This document shows, one piece after another, positions 1 through 8,035 of a DNA stretch of 64,000 bases. The DNA comes from Paracoccus haematequi (GTDB taxonomy: Bacteria; Pseudomonadota; Alphaproteobacteria; Rhodobacterales; Rhodobacteraceae): positions 1 to 64,000 of the forward strand of contig NZ_UZWE01000022.1 of NCBI RefSeq assembly GCF_900631945.1, written 5' to 3'. The position numbers and the translations under genes are program-made. Below the pieces are notes generated by a model. It was not told where the DNA came from. It ran no database searches and saw only the letters and a program-made list of their open reading frames with translations. Within the stretch, counting starts at the first letter, position 1. Each line of letters begins with the position of its first letter.

Positions 1-93
1 GAATACAGAGGCATCGCCATGCGCTGCTGCAAGACTGATGAAAGTTTCAGCGCCTTCATTGCTCTCGCCGCAACCGTCATCCGACTCCGGTGA
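1..93 (+). CDS. Transposase, C-terminal fragment (cut by window edge)
   Basis: Thirty codons and a stop are visible. The peptide reads EYRGIAMRCCKTDESF and then FIALAATVIRLR before TGA. The catalytic DDE residues would lie upstream, outside the window. The assignment to the IS5 group rests on the resemblance of this short tail to remembered family members. A short chance reading frame is possible, but the terminus-like bases just after the stop support the call. Confidence 0.5.
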   Translation, partial: EYRGIAMRCCKTDESFSAFIALAATVIRLR

Positions 94-107
94 ACGTCAG
101 CACACCC
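1..107 (+). mobile_element. Right end of an IS5-type insertion sequence (partial)
   Basis: Frame 1 from base 1 reads the last 30 residues of a transposase, including RCCKTDESFSAF and AATVIRLR, and stops at TGA 91-93. This resembles the C-terminus of IS5-family transposases, in which an I-A-x-R-x-x-K-T segment is followed by a hydrophobic helix. After the stop, the sequence ends in CACACCC at 101-107 and is followed by TAA, which fits a right inverted repeat and a TNA target duplication. The rest of the element lies outside the window, so family and intactness cannot be confirmed. Confidence 0.6.
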
Positions 108-255
108 TAAATTATGAAGAATTTTAATTTTTTTTCAAGCGCCATTTGGAAGGTTTGTTTGATTGTATAACCATTTGATTATCTTAAAATATTTTATAGC
201 TTTGTGTCTTGGTGTCATTCTGGTATGTGTAATGCGGAGCAATCGTATTGTTCCC
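108..255. other. AT-rich spacer between the IS end and lrgB
   Basis: This stretch contains runs such as AATTTTAATTTTTTTT and is far more AT-rich than the rest of the window. I see no coding potential and no clear hairpin terminator for lrgB, whose stop lies at its right border. The composition suggests horizontally acquired or decayed DNA next to the insertion sequence. Confidence 0.5.
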
Positions 256-972
256 TTACTCCAACCACCCCACCACAATCGGCGCAATCACCGCCGTCAG
301 CACCGCGTTCAACCCCATGCCGATGCCCGAGAACGCGCCCGCCGTCTCGTTCACCTGGAACGCCCTCGCGGTCCCGATCCCGTGCGCAGCGACACCAACG
401 GCAAAGCCCCGCGCGCGCCAGTCCTTCACCCGCAGCACGTTCAGCAGCGGCGTCACCACGATCGCCCCGAAGATCCCCGTCAGCAGCACCAAGGCCGCCG
501 TCAGCGTGGGCTGGCCGCCGATCCGTTCGGCGATGCCGATGGCGACCGGGGCTGTGGTGGACTTGGGCGCCAGGGAGGCCAGCACCGGGCCGGAGATCCC
601 GAAGGCGCGAGCGATCAGCAGGGCGGACACCATCGCCACGCCGGACCCGACGCACAGCCCCGCCAGCATCGGCCAGGCGGCGCGTCGGACGCGGGGCAGG
701 TTGTCGTACAAGGGCAGCGCCAGGCAGACCGTCGCGGGGCCGAGCATGAAGTGGACGAACTGCGCGCCCTCGAAATAGGTGGCATAGCCGGTGCCCGTGA
801 CCCCCAGCAGCGCCGCCAGCAGGATCACCGCGATCAGCACCGGGTTGGCCCAGCTTTGCCGCCCCGCCGCGCGGAACAGCGCGTCGCCGATCACATAGGC
901 CGCCAACGTCGCGGTCAACCACAAAAGCGGCCCTTCGGCCAGATAGGACCAGATCAGCAGCGGATCAGCCAT
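256..972 (-). CDS. lrgB: LrgB family membrane protein
   Basis: A 238-residue, very hydrophobic protein with about seven membrane segments, the usual LrgB length. The conserved segment LAPKSTTAPVAIGIAERIGG near the middle and GIGTARAF in the C-terminal part are typical of LrgB/CidB/YohK proteins. These inner-membrane proteins act with LrgA; they were described as modulators of murein hydrolase export and autolysis, and some plant and bacterial relatives move glycolate, pyruvate or related acids. The start overlaps the end of lrgA by 8 bases, so the two are translationally coupled. The transported substrate cannot be told from sequence. Confidence 0.9.
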   Translation of the reverse strand: MADPLLIWSYLAEGPLLWLTATLAAYVIGDALFRAAGRQSWANPVLIAVILLAALLGVTGTGYATYFEGAQFVHFMLGPATVCLALPLYDNLPRVRRAAWPMLAGLCVGSGVAMVSALLIARAFGISGPVLASLAPKSTTAPVAIGIAERIGGQPTLTAALVLLTGIFGAIVVTPLLNVLRVKDWRARGFAVGVAAHGIGTARAFQVNETAGAFSGIGMGLNAVLTAVIAPIVVGWLE

Positions 973-1345
973 CGCCGTCCCCCTTCACCGCCGAGGGATC
1001 GACAGATCCGGTCCAGCGCGCCACCGCCTGAAAGGTCAGCGCCCCCGCAGCGATGGCCAGCACCGTCGATCCCAGGATCGCCAGCGCCAGCCCGATGCCG
1101 TGTTCGCGCAGCACCGGCAGATGCGCCACGACGCCGACGCCCGCCGGAACGAAGAACAGCGACAGATGCGACAGCAGTCCCTGCGCGGTGGGGCGCAGCC
1201 GGTCGGCCAGGGACGGGCGCAGCACGCAGGCCGCGACCAGCAGGCACAGGCCCACCACGGGGCCGGGCAGCGGCAGGTCCAGGGCGCGGGACAGGGCCTC
1301 TCCGGCAAGCTGGAAGGCCAGAATCAGGGACAGGGCGGCGATCAT
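965..1345 (-). CDS. lrgA: CidA/LrgA family membrane protein
   Basis: A 126-residue protein with four predicted membrane helices, the normal size of holin-like LrgA/CidA proteins. The N-terminal segment LAFQLAGEALSRALDLPLPG and the following PVVGLCLL match the family signature (Q-x-x-G-x-x-L ... LPLPGPVVG). It is first in a two-gene operon with lrgB and is divergent from smc across a 129-base gap. The role in acid export or autolysis control is inferred from the family; no LytTR regulator is nearby. Confidence 0.88.
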   Translation of the reverse strand: MIAALSLILAFQLAGEALSRALDLPLPGPVVGLCLLVAACVLRPSLADRLRPTAQGLLSHLSLFFVPAGVGVVAHLPVLREHGIGLALAILGSTVLAIAAGALTFQAVARWTGSVDPSAVKGDGDG

Positions 1346-1474
1346 GCCCCGATCCTAGCGGAAATCGGCCCGCCAGCCATACGCATCTTGTGGAAACTGT
1401 ATCGCGCCGCGCCAGATATAGTTGACTCGGGCGCCTGCAATAGGACAATCCCCGGTGGAACGAAAGGAACCCGC

Positions 1475-4400
1475 TTGCGCTTCGACCGGCTGCGACTGAA
1501 CGGCTTCAAAAGCTTCGTGGACCCGACCGACCTGGTCATCCGCGAGGGGCTGACCGGCGTGGTCGGCCCGAACGGTTGCGGCAAGTCCAACCTGCTGGAG
1601 GCGCTTCGCTGGGTCATGGGCGAGAACCGCCCCACCGCCATGCGCGGCGAGGGGATGGAGGACGTGATCTTCGCCGGAACCTCGCGCCGGTCGGCCCGCG
1701 CCCATGCCGAGGTGGTGCTGACCGTCGACAACCGCGCCCGGCTGGCGCCCGCCGGGTTCAACGACGAGGACAGCTTCGACATCGTGCGTCGGATCACGCG
1801 GGACGCGGGGTCGGCCTACAAGATCGCGGGCAAGGACGTGCGGGCGCGCGACGTGCAGATGCTGTTCGCGGATGCCTCGACAGGGGCGCACAGCCCGGCC
1901 TTGGTGCGCCAGGGGCAGATCAGCGAATTGATCAGCGCCAAGCCGCGGTCGCGCCGCCGGATCCTGGAGGAAGCGGCAGGGATCAGCGGGCTTTACCAGC
2001 GGCGCCACGAGGCCGAACTGAAGCTGAACGGGGCCGAGGCCAACCTGACGCGGGTGGACGACACGCTGGACCAGTTGTCCACCCAGGCCGCCAGCCTGGC
2101 CCGGCAGGCCCGTGCCGCCGCGCGATACCGCGAGATCGGCGCGGCGCTGCGGGCGGCCGAGGGCGCGCTGCTGTACCGCCGCTGGTCCGAGGCCGAGGCC
2201 GCGCGGCTGGCCGCCGCCGAGGCGCTGGCAGCGGCGATCCGCGAGGCGGGCGCCGCCGAGGCCGCGTCGCGCGAGGCAGCGGCCCTGCGGGAAGCCACGG
2301 ATGCCGCGTTGCCCGACCTGCGCGAGGAAGAACAGGTCGCCGCCGCCATCCTGTCGCGCCTCGTCGTCGAACGCGAGGCCCTGGACGAGGCTGACGCTCG
2401 TGCCGCCCAGGCCATCGCCGGGCTGCAAGCCCGTACTGCCCAGCTTGCCCGTGACATCGAGCGAGAGGAATCGCTGAATCGCGACGCGGGCGAGGTCGTG
2501 GAACGGCTGGCCTGGGAGCGGGCCGAACTGGACAAGGCCGGGCAGGGCCATGACGCGCGCCTGGACGCCGCCGCCCATGCCGCGGACGAGGCCGCCGAGG
2601 CGCTGCGAGAGATCGAGGCGCGGCTGGCGGAACTGACGGACGAGGCTGCGCGCCTTGCCGCGCGGCACCAGTCGGCGGAACGGTTGGTTGCGGATTTGCG
2701 CGCCATGCTGGACCGATCCGACCGCGCCGCCGCCGAGGCGCAGGCCCTTGCCGACCGCGCCGCCGAGGCCGGGGCGGCCGCCCAACAGGCGCTTGCCGGG
2801 GCCGAACAGGCGCAGGACGCCGCCGCCGCCCGCGCCGAGGCCGCCGAGGACGCGCTTGCCGGGGCCGAAGCCTCGCGGGCCGAGGCCGAAGCCGTGGAAG
2901 CCGCCGCCCGTATCGCGCGGGCCGAGGCCGAGGGCGAATCCAGCGCCTTGGCCGCCGAGATGGCCGCCTTGCGCAAGCTGGTGGAACGCGGCGGTTCCGG
3001 GGGCAGGGCGGTCCTGGATCAGGTGACGGTCGCCAAGGGCCATGAGGTCGCCTTCGGCGCGGCCTTTGGCGACGACCTGCGGGCGGGCCTTGCGGCGGAT
3101 GGCGAAAGCGGCTGGCACATGCTGGCCGGTTGGGACGATCCGCAGCCCTTGCCGGATGGCGCGGCGCCGCTGTCTCCGCATGTCGCCGGGCCGGCCGCCC
3201 TGGCGCGCAGGCTGTCTCAGGTGGGGCTGGTCAGCGACGCAGCGACGGGCGCGGCGATGCAGCCCGGCTTGCGGCCCGGTCAGCGCCTGGTGACGCCTGC
3301 GGGCGATCTGTTCCGCTGGGACGGAATGCGGGTGATGGCGGGCGAGGCGTCCTCGGCCGCCGCGCTGCATCTGCAACAGGTGAACCGGCTGGCGGAACTG
3401 GCAGATCAGGCCGCGTGCGCCGAGGCTCGGGCCGCCCACGCCGTCGAACGGCACGAGGATGCCCGTGCGGCCCTGGCCGAGGCGACCGTCGTCGAGAAAT
3501 CCGCCCGCGACGCCCGCCGCGATGCCGAACGGCAGTTGTCCGACGCCGCGCGCGCCCTGACGCGGGCGGAATCCAACCTTTCCATGGCCCGCAGCCGGGC
3601 CGAGGCTGCGGCGGCGGAGCTGGCGCGGCACCGCGCCGATGCGGGCGATGCGCGGGGGCGGCTGGCGCAGGCCGAGGCCGCCCTGGCCGACCTGCCCGAC
3701 CGGGGCGATGCGGCCATGGCCCTGGAGCACGCTCGCACCGGGGTCGAGGCCGCGCGGATCGCCACCATGGCCCGCCGCGCCGCCCTGGACGAATTGAAGC
3801 GCGAGGCCAATGCGCGAACCAAGCGCCTGCAAGAGATCGCCAAGGAGGAATCCGGCTGGACCCTGCGGCTGCAACAGGCAGGCACCCGCGCGTCCGAACT
3901 GATCGCGCGGCGCGATGCCGCGATGGCCGAACTGGCCGATGCCGAGGCCCAGCCCGCACTGTTGGCCGAACGCCGCGCCAGCCTGCGGAGCCGCGAGGAC
4001 GATGCGCAGGCCCGCCTGTCCGCCGCCCGCGACGCGTTGTCGGTGGCCGAGGACGCGGCCCGCGCCGCCGCCCATGCCGAGCGCGAGGCCGAGCGGCTGG
4101 CCTCCGAGGCGCGTGAGGCCCGCGCCATGCGCGAGGCCCGCACCGAGGCGGCCCGCGACGCCGAGGCCGCCGCCCGGATCCGCATCCTGGAAGAGGCGGA
4201 GACCACGCCGCAGATGCTGCTGGCTTCGTTGGGGCAGGCTGCGACCGAAACCCCCGCCGCCGTGCTGGAGGATCAGATCGCTCGGTTGCGCACACAGCGC
4301 GACGGTCTTGGCGCCGTCAACCTGCGCGCCGACGACGACAAGCGGGAGCTTGAGGCCGAACGCGACCGCCTGGCGGCCGAGAAGGCCGATCTGGAAGAAG

Positions 4401-4927
4401 CGATCCGCAAGCTGCGCGCGGGCATCGGCAGCCTGAACCGGGAAGGCCGCGAACGGCTGCTGGCGGCCTTCGACACGGTGAACGCGAATTTCACCACCCT
4501 GTTCACCACCCTGTTCGGCGGCGGCGAGGCGCGGCTGGTGCTGGTCGAATCCGACGATCCGCTGGACGCGGGGCTGGAGATCCTGTGCCAGCCGCCGGGC
4601 AAGAAGCTGTCCACCCTGTCGCTGCTGTCGGGGGGCGAACAGACCCTGACCGCCATGGCGCTGATCTTCGCCGTCTTCCTGGCCAATCCCGCGCCGATCT
4701 GCGTTCTGGACGAGGTTGACGCGCCCCTTGACGACGCCAATGTCAGCCGCTTCTGCGACCTGCTGGACGAGATGACGCGCCGCACCGACACGCGCTTCCT
4801 GATCATCACCCACCATGCCGTCACGATGTCGCGGATGGACCGGCTGTTCGGCGTCACCATGGTCGAACAGGGCGTCAGCCAGCTTGTCAGCGTGGATCTG
4901 AAACGCGCCGAGGCTCTGGTCGCGTGA
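1475..4927 (+). CDS. smc: Chromosome segregation protein SMC
   Basis: A 1150-residue SMC ATPase that organises and segregates the chromosome as a dimer, usually with ScpA and ScpB (not seen here). It has Walker A GPNGCGKS at residues 31-38, long Ala/Glu/Arg-rich coiled coils flanking a hinge near residues 505-620, the ABC signature LSGGEQ at about 1051-1056 and Walker B ICVLDEVDAPLDD just after. The start is a TTG preceded by AAAGGA at good spacing; it gives the family-like N-terminus LRFDRLRLNGFKSF. The frame stays open upstream but shows no family similarity there. The next gene follows after 56 bases. Confidence 0.95.
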   Translation: MRFDRLRLNGFKSFVDPTDLVIREGLTGVVGPNGCGKSNLLEALRWVMGENRPTAMRGEGMEDVIFAGTSRRSARAHAEVVLTVDNRARLAPAGFNDEDSFDIVRRITRDAGSAYKIAGKDVRARDVQMLFADASTGAHSPALVRQGQISELISAKPRSRRRILEEAAGISGLYQRRHEAELKLNGAEANLTRVDDTLDQLSTQAASLARQARAAARYREIGAALRAAEGALLYRRWSEAEAARLAAAEALAAAIREAGAAEAASREAAALREATDAALPDLREEEQVAAAILSRLVVEREALDEADARAAQAIAGLQARTAQLARDIEREESLNRDAGEVVERLAWERAELDKAGQGHDARLDAAAHAADEAAEALREIEARLAELTDEAARLAARHQSAERLVADLRAMLDRSDRAAAEAQALADRAAEAGAAAQQALAGAEQAQDAAAARAEAAEDALAGAEASRAEAEAVEAAARIARAEAEGESSALAAEMAALRKLVERGGSGGRAVLDQVTVAKGHEVAFGAAFGDDLRAGLAADGESGWHMLAGWDDPQPLPDGAAPLSPHVAGPAALARRLSQVGLVSDAATGAAMQPGLRPGQRLVTPAGDLFRWDGMRVMAGEASSAAALHLQQVNRLAELADQAACAEARAAHAVERHEDARAALAEATVVEKSARDARRDAERQLSDAARALTRAESNLSMARSRAEAAAAELARHRADAGDARGRLAQAEAALADLPDRGDAAMALEHARTGVEAARIATMARRAALDELKREANARTKRLQEIAKEESGWTLRLQQAGTRASELIARRDAAMAELADAEAQPALLAERRASLRSREDDAQARLSAARDALSVAEDAARAAAHAEREAERLASEAREARAMREARTEAARDAEAAARIRILEEAETTPQMLLASLGQAATETPAAVLEDQIARLRTQRDGLGAVNLRADDDKRELEAERDRLAAEKADLEEAIRKLRAGIGSLNREGRERLLAAFDTVNANFTTLFTTLFGGGEARLVLVESDDPLDAGLEILCQPPGKKLSTLSLLSGGEQTLTAMALIFAVFLANPAPICVLDEVDAPLDDANVSRFCDLLDEMTRRTDTRFLIITHHAVTMSRMDRLFGVTMVEQGVSQLVSVDLKRAEALVA

Positions 4928-4983
4928 CCGGGGGCGGGTTAGGGTGCGCCGCGAATCCGCAAGCAACAAGCAAGGAGACCGCG

Positions 4984-5439
4984 ATGAGCATCGAAGCCAC
5001 CCTGGCCCAGAAGGGCATCACCCTTCCCGCAGCGCCCGCGCCCGCCGCGAACTATGTGCCCTTCGTGCAGTCGGGCAACCTGATCTTCGTCTCGGGCCAG
5101 ATCAGCCAGGACGACAATGGGCTGATCAAGGGCCGTCTGGGCGACGGCATGTCGGTCGAGGACGGTGCCGCCGCCGCGCGCCGCTGCGGGCTGTCGCTGA
5201 TCGCGCAGTTGAAGGCCGCCATAGGTGATCTGGACCGGGTGCGCCGGGTGGTGAAGCTGACCGGCTTCGTGAACTCGACCCCCGATTTCACCGACCAGCC
5301 CAAGGTCGTCAACGGCTGCTCGGACCTGATGGTCGAGGTGTTCGGCGATGCCGGCCGCCACGCCCGCGCCGCCGTATCCGCCCCCGCGCTGCCCCTGGGC
5401 GTCGCGGTCGAGATCGAAGCCATCTTCGAGATCGCCTGA
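4984..5439 (+). CDS. RidA family protein (enamine/imine deaminase-like)
   Basis: A 151-residue YjgF/YER057c/UK114-type protein. It reads VPFVQSGNLIFVSGQISQD near the N-terminus and ends in PLGVAVEIEAIFEIA, which are family hallmarks. RidA proteins hydrolyse reactive enamine/imine intermediates released by PLP enzymes. At 151 residues it is longer than archetypal RidA (about 128) and carries the RRCGLSLIAQLK helix of the longer subfamily (YjgH/TdcF-like relatives), so deaminase activity on 2-aminoacrylate is not assured. The ATG lies after AAGGAGA. Its stop overlaps the start of the next gene (TGATG), indicating an operon. Confidence 0.85.
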   Translation: MSIEATLAQKGITLPAAPAPAANYVPFVQSGNLIFVSGQISQDDNGLIKGRLGDGMSVEDGAAAARRCGLSLIAQLKAAIGDLDRVRRVVKLTGFVNSTPDFTDQPKVVNGCSDLMVEVFGDAGRHARAAVSAPALPLGVAVEIEAIFEIA

Positions 5440-6188
5440 TGGCGTTGCCCGCCGCCTTCCTGACCCGGCCGATCGCCCATCGTGGCCTGCACGGCCCCGG
5501 CATTCCCGAAAACAGCCTGGCCGCCGCCCAGGCCGCTGTCGACGCGGGCTATGCGATCGAACTGGACATCCAGCCCGCCGGGGCAGAGGCGGTGGTGTTT
5601 CACGACTATGACCTGCGCCGCCTGACGGGGCGGGACGGGTTCATCGCGGCGCTCGATTCCGCATCGCTGGCCGGGCTGCGCCTGCTGGGCGGCGACCAGC
5701 CGGTCCCGACCCTGCGGCAGTTCCTGGATCTGGTCGCGGGCCGGGTGCCCCTGCTGATCGAGATCAAGGACCAGGACATGCGCCTGGGTCCGCAGATCGG
5801 CGACCTGCACCGCCGCGTGGCGCAGGAGGTGCAGGGCTATGACGGTCCCGTCGCGGTCATGTCCTTCAACCCGCATGTGGTCGAGGCCTTCCACCGGATC
5901 TCTCCCGACATTCCGGTCGGCCTGACCACCTGCGGCTTCGACCCGGACGACTGGCCGGGCATCGCCCCGGACACCCTGCGCCGCATGGCCGATATCGACG
6001 ATTTCGACCGCAGCGGCGCCTGCTTCATTTCCCATGACAAGGCCGATCTTGCCAATCCGCGCGTCGATGCGCTGAAGGCGCAGGGCGTGCCGGTCCTGTC
6101 CTGGACCATCCGCAGTGCCGAGGAGGAGGCCTTGGCCCGCCAGGTGGCGCAGAATATTACTTTCGAAGGCTATCGCCCGACGGGTTGA
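5439..6188 (+). CDS. Glycerophosphodiester phosphodiesterase family protein
   Basis: A 249-residue cytosolic GDPD (UgpQ-like) that would cleave glycerophosphodiesters from phospholipid turnover to glycerol-3-phosphate and an alcohol. The catalytic His-Arg pair is in IAHRGLHG (residues 14-15), the metal-binding Glu-x-Asp is ELDIQ (41-43), HDYDLRRLTG follows, and VLSWTIR near the C-terminus is typical. There is no signal peptide. The start overlaps the RidA stop. A strong hairpin and an intergenic repeat follow the gene. Confidence 0.9.
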   Translation: MALPAAFLTRPIAHRGLHGPGIPENSLAAAQAAVDAGYAIELDIQPAGAEAVVFHDYDLRRLTGRDGFIAALDSASLAGLRLLGGDQPVPTLRQFLDLVAGRVPLLIEIKDQDMRLGPQIGDLHRRVAQEVQGYDGPVAVMSFNPHVVEAFHRISPDIPVGLTTCGFDPDDWPGIAPDTLRRMADIDDFDRSGACFISHDKADLANPRVDALKAQGVPVLSWTIRSAEEEALARQVAQNITFEGYRPTG

Positions 6189-6240
6189 CCGGGGGACTTC
6201 ACGTCCCCCGGACCCCCTGTGGGATATTTGGACAAAGGTG
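6189..6240 (+). repeat. Intergenic repeat, GGATATTTGG family, with hairpin
   Basis: A perfect 9-base-pair stem CCGGGGGAC/GTCCCCCGG (6189-6211) is followed by CCCC-rich sequence and GGGATATTTGGACAAAGG. The same layout recurs elsewhere in this window, usually just after stop codons. Here it lies directly 3' of the phosphodiesterase gene and could end its transcript. Confidence 0.7.
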
Positions 6241-6306
6241 AAAAACCTGCGCGATTGTGAGGGGGCGGCGGCTGACAAACCTGACCCAAGCCCCTAGCTT
6301 GCGGGC

Positions 6307-7434
6307 ATGAGCGCGCTGACCCTGTCCAACCATTCCTCGATCACCGCGATTCCGGCTGACACCTGGGACGGGCTGGGCGACGGCAACCCCTTCACCACGC
6401 ATCGCTTCCTGCGGGCGTTGGAAGACTCCGGTTCGGTCGGGCGGGGAACGGGCTGGCAGCCCCTGCATGTGACGCTGGAGGAGGACGGCCAGGTGGTCGC
6501 CGCCGCGCCGCTTTACGCCAAGTCGCACAGCCAGGGCGAATACATCTTCGACCACGCCTGGGCCGAGGCCTATACGCGCGCGGGCGGCAGCTATTATCCG
6601 AAATTGCAGGCCGCCGTGCCATTTACCCCTGTGACCGGCGCCCGGCTGCTGACGCGCGCCCCCGCCATGCGGCAATCGCTGCTGGCCGGGATGACGCGGC
6701 TGGCCGAACGCGGCGGGGCGTCCGGCGTCCATGTCACCTTCTGCACCGAGGCCGAGGCGCAGGCCGGGGGCGAGATCGGCTTTCTGCCCCGTGTGACCCA
6801 GCAGTTCCACTGGCTGAACCGGGGCTATGGAAGCTATGACGACTTCCTGAGTGCGCTGTCGTCGCGCAAGCGCAAGGAGCTGCGCAAGGAACGCGCCCGC
6901 GCGCAGGCCTTCGGCGGCACCATCCGGCACCTGACCGGGGATGACCTGAAGCCGCATCACTGGGACGCCTTCTGGGCCTTCTATCAGGACACCGGCAGCC
7001 GCAAATGGGGACGACCCTATCTGACGCGGGCCTTTTTCGATTGCCTGCACCAGACCATGCGCGACGATATCCTGCTGGTTCTGGCCGAACGCGACGGACA
7101 GCCGGTCGCCGGGGCGCTGAACTTCCTGGGGCCGGACGCGATCTATGGCCGCTACTGGGGCTGTGTCGAGGACCACCCCTTCCTGCATTTCGAACTGTGC
7201 TATCACCAGGCCATCGACATGGCCATCGCGCGCGGCCTGTCGCGGGTCGAGGCCGGGGCGCAGGGCGAACACAAGCTGGCGCGGGGGTACGAGCCCGTCG
7301 CCACCCATTCGCTGCACTGGGTCGCCGACGAAGGGTTCCTACGCGCCTTGGCCGATTACCTGGACCGCGAACGCGGCGCGATGGGCGCCGAGATCGAGGC
7401 CCTGGCAGATTTCACGCCGTTCCGGAAGGGCTAA
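6307..7434 (+). CDS. FemAB/GNAT-like acyltransferase (COG3146 type)
   Basis: A 375-residue protein of the group annotated as peptidogalycan biosynthesis/GNAT N-acetyltransferase-like (PF04339). Landmarks are the N-terminal NPFTTHRFLRALEDSG, the central FLSALSSRKRKELRKERARA and the C-terminal GAQGEHKLARGYEP and LHWVAD. The fold resembles the tandem GNAT units of FemAB peptidyl transferases, but substrate and reaction are not established for this family. There is no signal peptide. It stands alone on plus, and its 3' end converges with the peroxiredoxin gene 27 bases away. Confidence 0.85.
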   Translation: MSALTLSNHSSITAIPADTWDGLGDGNPFTTHRFLRALEDSGSVGRGTGWQPLHVTLEEDGQVVAAAPLYAKSHSQGEYIFDHAWAEAYTRAGGSYYPKLQAAVPFTPVTGARLLTRAPAMRQSLLAGMTRLAERGGASGVHVTFCTEAEAQAGGEIGFLPRVTQQFHWLNRGYGSYDDFLSALSSRKRKELRKERARAQAFGGTIRHLTGDDLKPHHWDAFWAFYQDTGSRKWGRPYLTRAFFDCLHQTMRDDILLVLAERDGQPVAGALNFLGPDAIYGRYWGCVEDHPFLHFELCYHQAIDMAIARGLSRVEAGAQGEHKLARGYEPVATHSLHWVADEGFLRALADYLDRERGAMGAEIEALADFTPFRKG

Positions 7435-7461
7435 CCGGCAGTCGCCCGCCGGTCGCCAGGC

Positions 7462-7947
7462 TCAGACTTTTTCCAGCAGCGCCTCGCCCGCGCTGACGCT
7501 GCACTGGCCGGGGCTGTCCTCGATCTCGATCACCTCGAAGACGCCGTCCTTCAGCAGGGCGGCGAACCGCTTACAGCGGCCGAAAAGCCCGGCCGGAGGC
7601 GCGTCGAAGTCCAGGCCCAGGGCCTTGGTCAGGCTGCCGTCGGCATCGGCCAGAACTTCGATCCCCGCCTTGTCCGCGCCGGTGGACTTGGCCCAGGCAT
7701 CGGCCACGAAGGGGTCGTTCACAGTCAGGCAGACGATCCGGCCGACGCCCTTGTCGCGGAACGCGTCGGCGCTGCGCACGAAGCTGGGCATATGCGCGTT
7801 GGTGCAGGTTCCGGTGAAGGCGCCCGGCACGCCGAACAGCGCGACGCGGCCCTGGGACAGATCGGCGGTGTCCACTGCCTCGGGGCCATTGGCGCCGACG
7901 CGCAGCAGCTTGCCCGCAGGCAGCTTGTCTCTGACGGTGATGGTCAT
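7462..7947 (-). CDS. Peroxiredoxin, Prx5 type
   Basis: A 161-residue thiol peroxidase of the Prx5 family, which reduces hydrogen peroxide and organic hydroperoxides, typically with glutathione/glutaredoxin or thioredoxin as reductant. The peroxidatic cysteine is Cys48 in PGAFTGTCTNAHMPSF; further cysteines in IVCLTV, GRCKR and PGQCSV are candidate resolving residues. The ATG is preceded by AGGAGGAC. It is a single-gene unit, divergent from the FAD reductase, so the roughly 90-base spacer probably carries both promoters. Confidence 0.92.
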   Translation of the reverse strand: MTITVRDKLPAGKLLRVGANGPEAVDTADLSQGRVALFGVPGAFTGTCTNAHMPSFVRSADAFRDKGVGRIVCLTVNDPFVADAWAKSTGADKAGIEVLADADGSLTKALGLDFDAPPAGLFGRCKRFAALLKDGVFEVIEIEDSPGQCSVSAGEALLEKV

Positions 7948-8035
7948 GTGGTCCTCCTGAATTGCAACGGATTCGCGGCGACTATAGGGTGCGGTCCCAG
8001 GACAGGCCAGCAGGCCGCAAGGGGCAGGGACGGCC

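Noticed and set aside
1100-1474. Upstream in-frame extension of SMC
   Set aside because: It overlaps lrgA on the other strand and has no SMC-like sequence; the TTG at 1475 has a ribosome site and the family N-terminus.
1355-4969. Very long open frame antisense to smc (over 1200 codons)
   Set aside because: It follows from the Ala/Glu/Arg-rich GC-biased coiled coil on the other strand; its translation is low-complexity Gly/Arg/Gln with no family resemblance.
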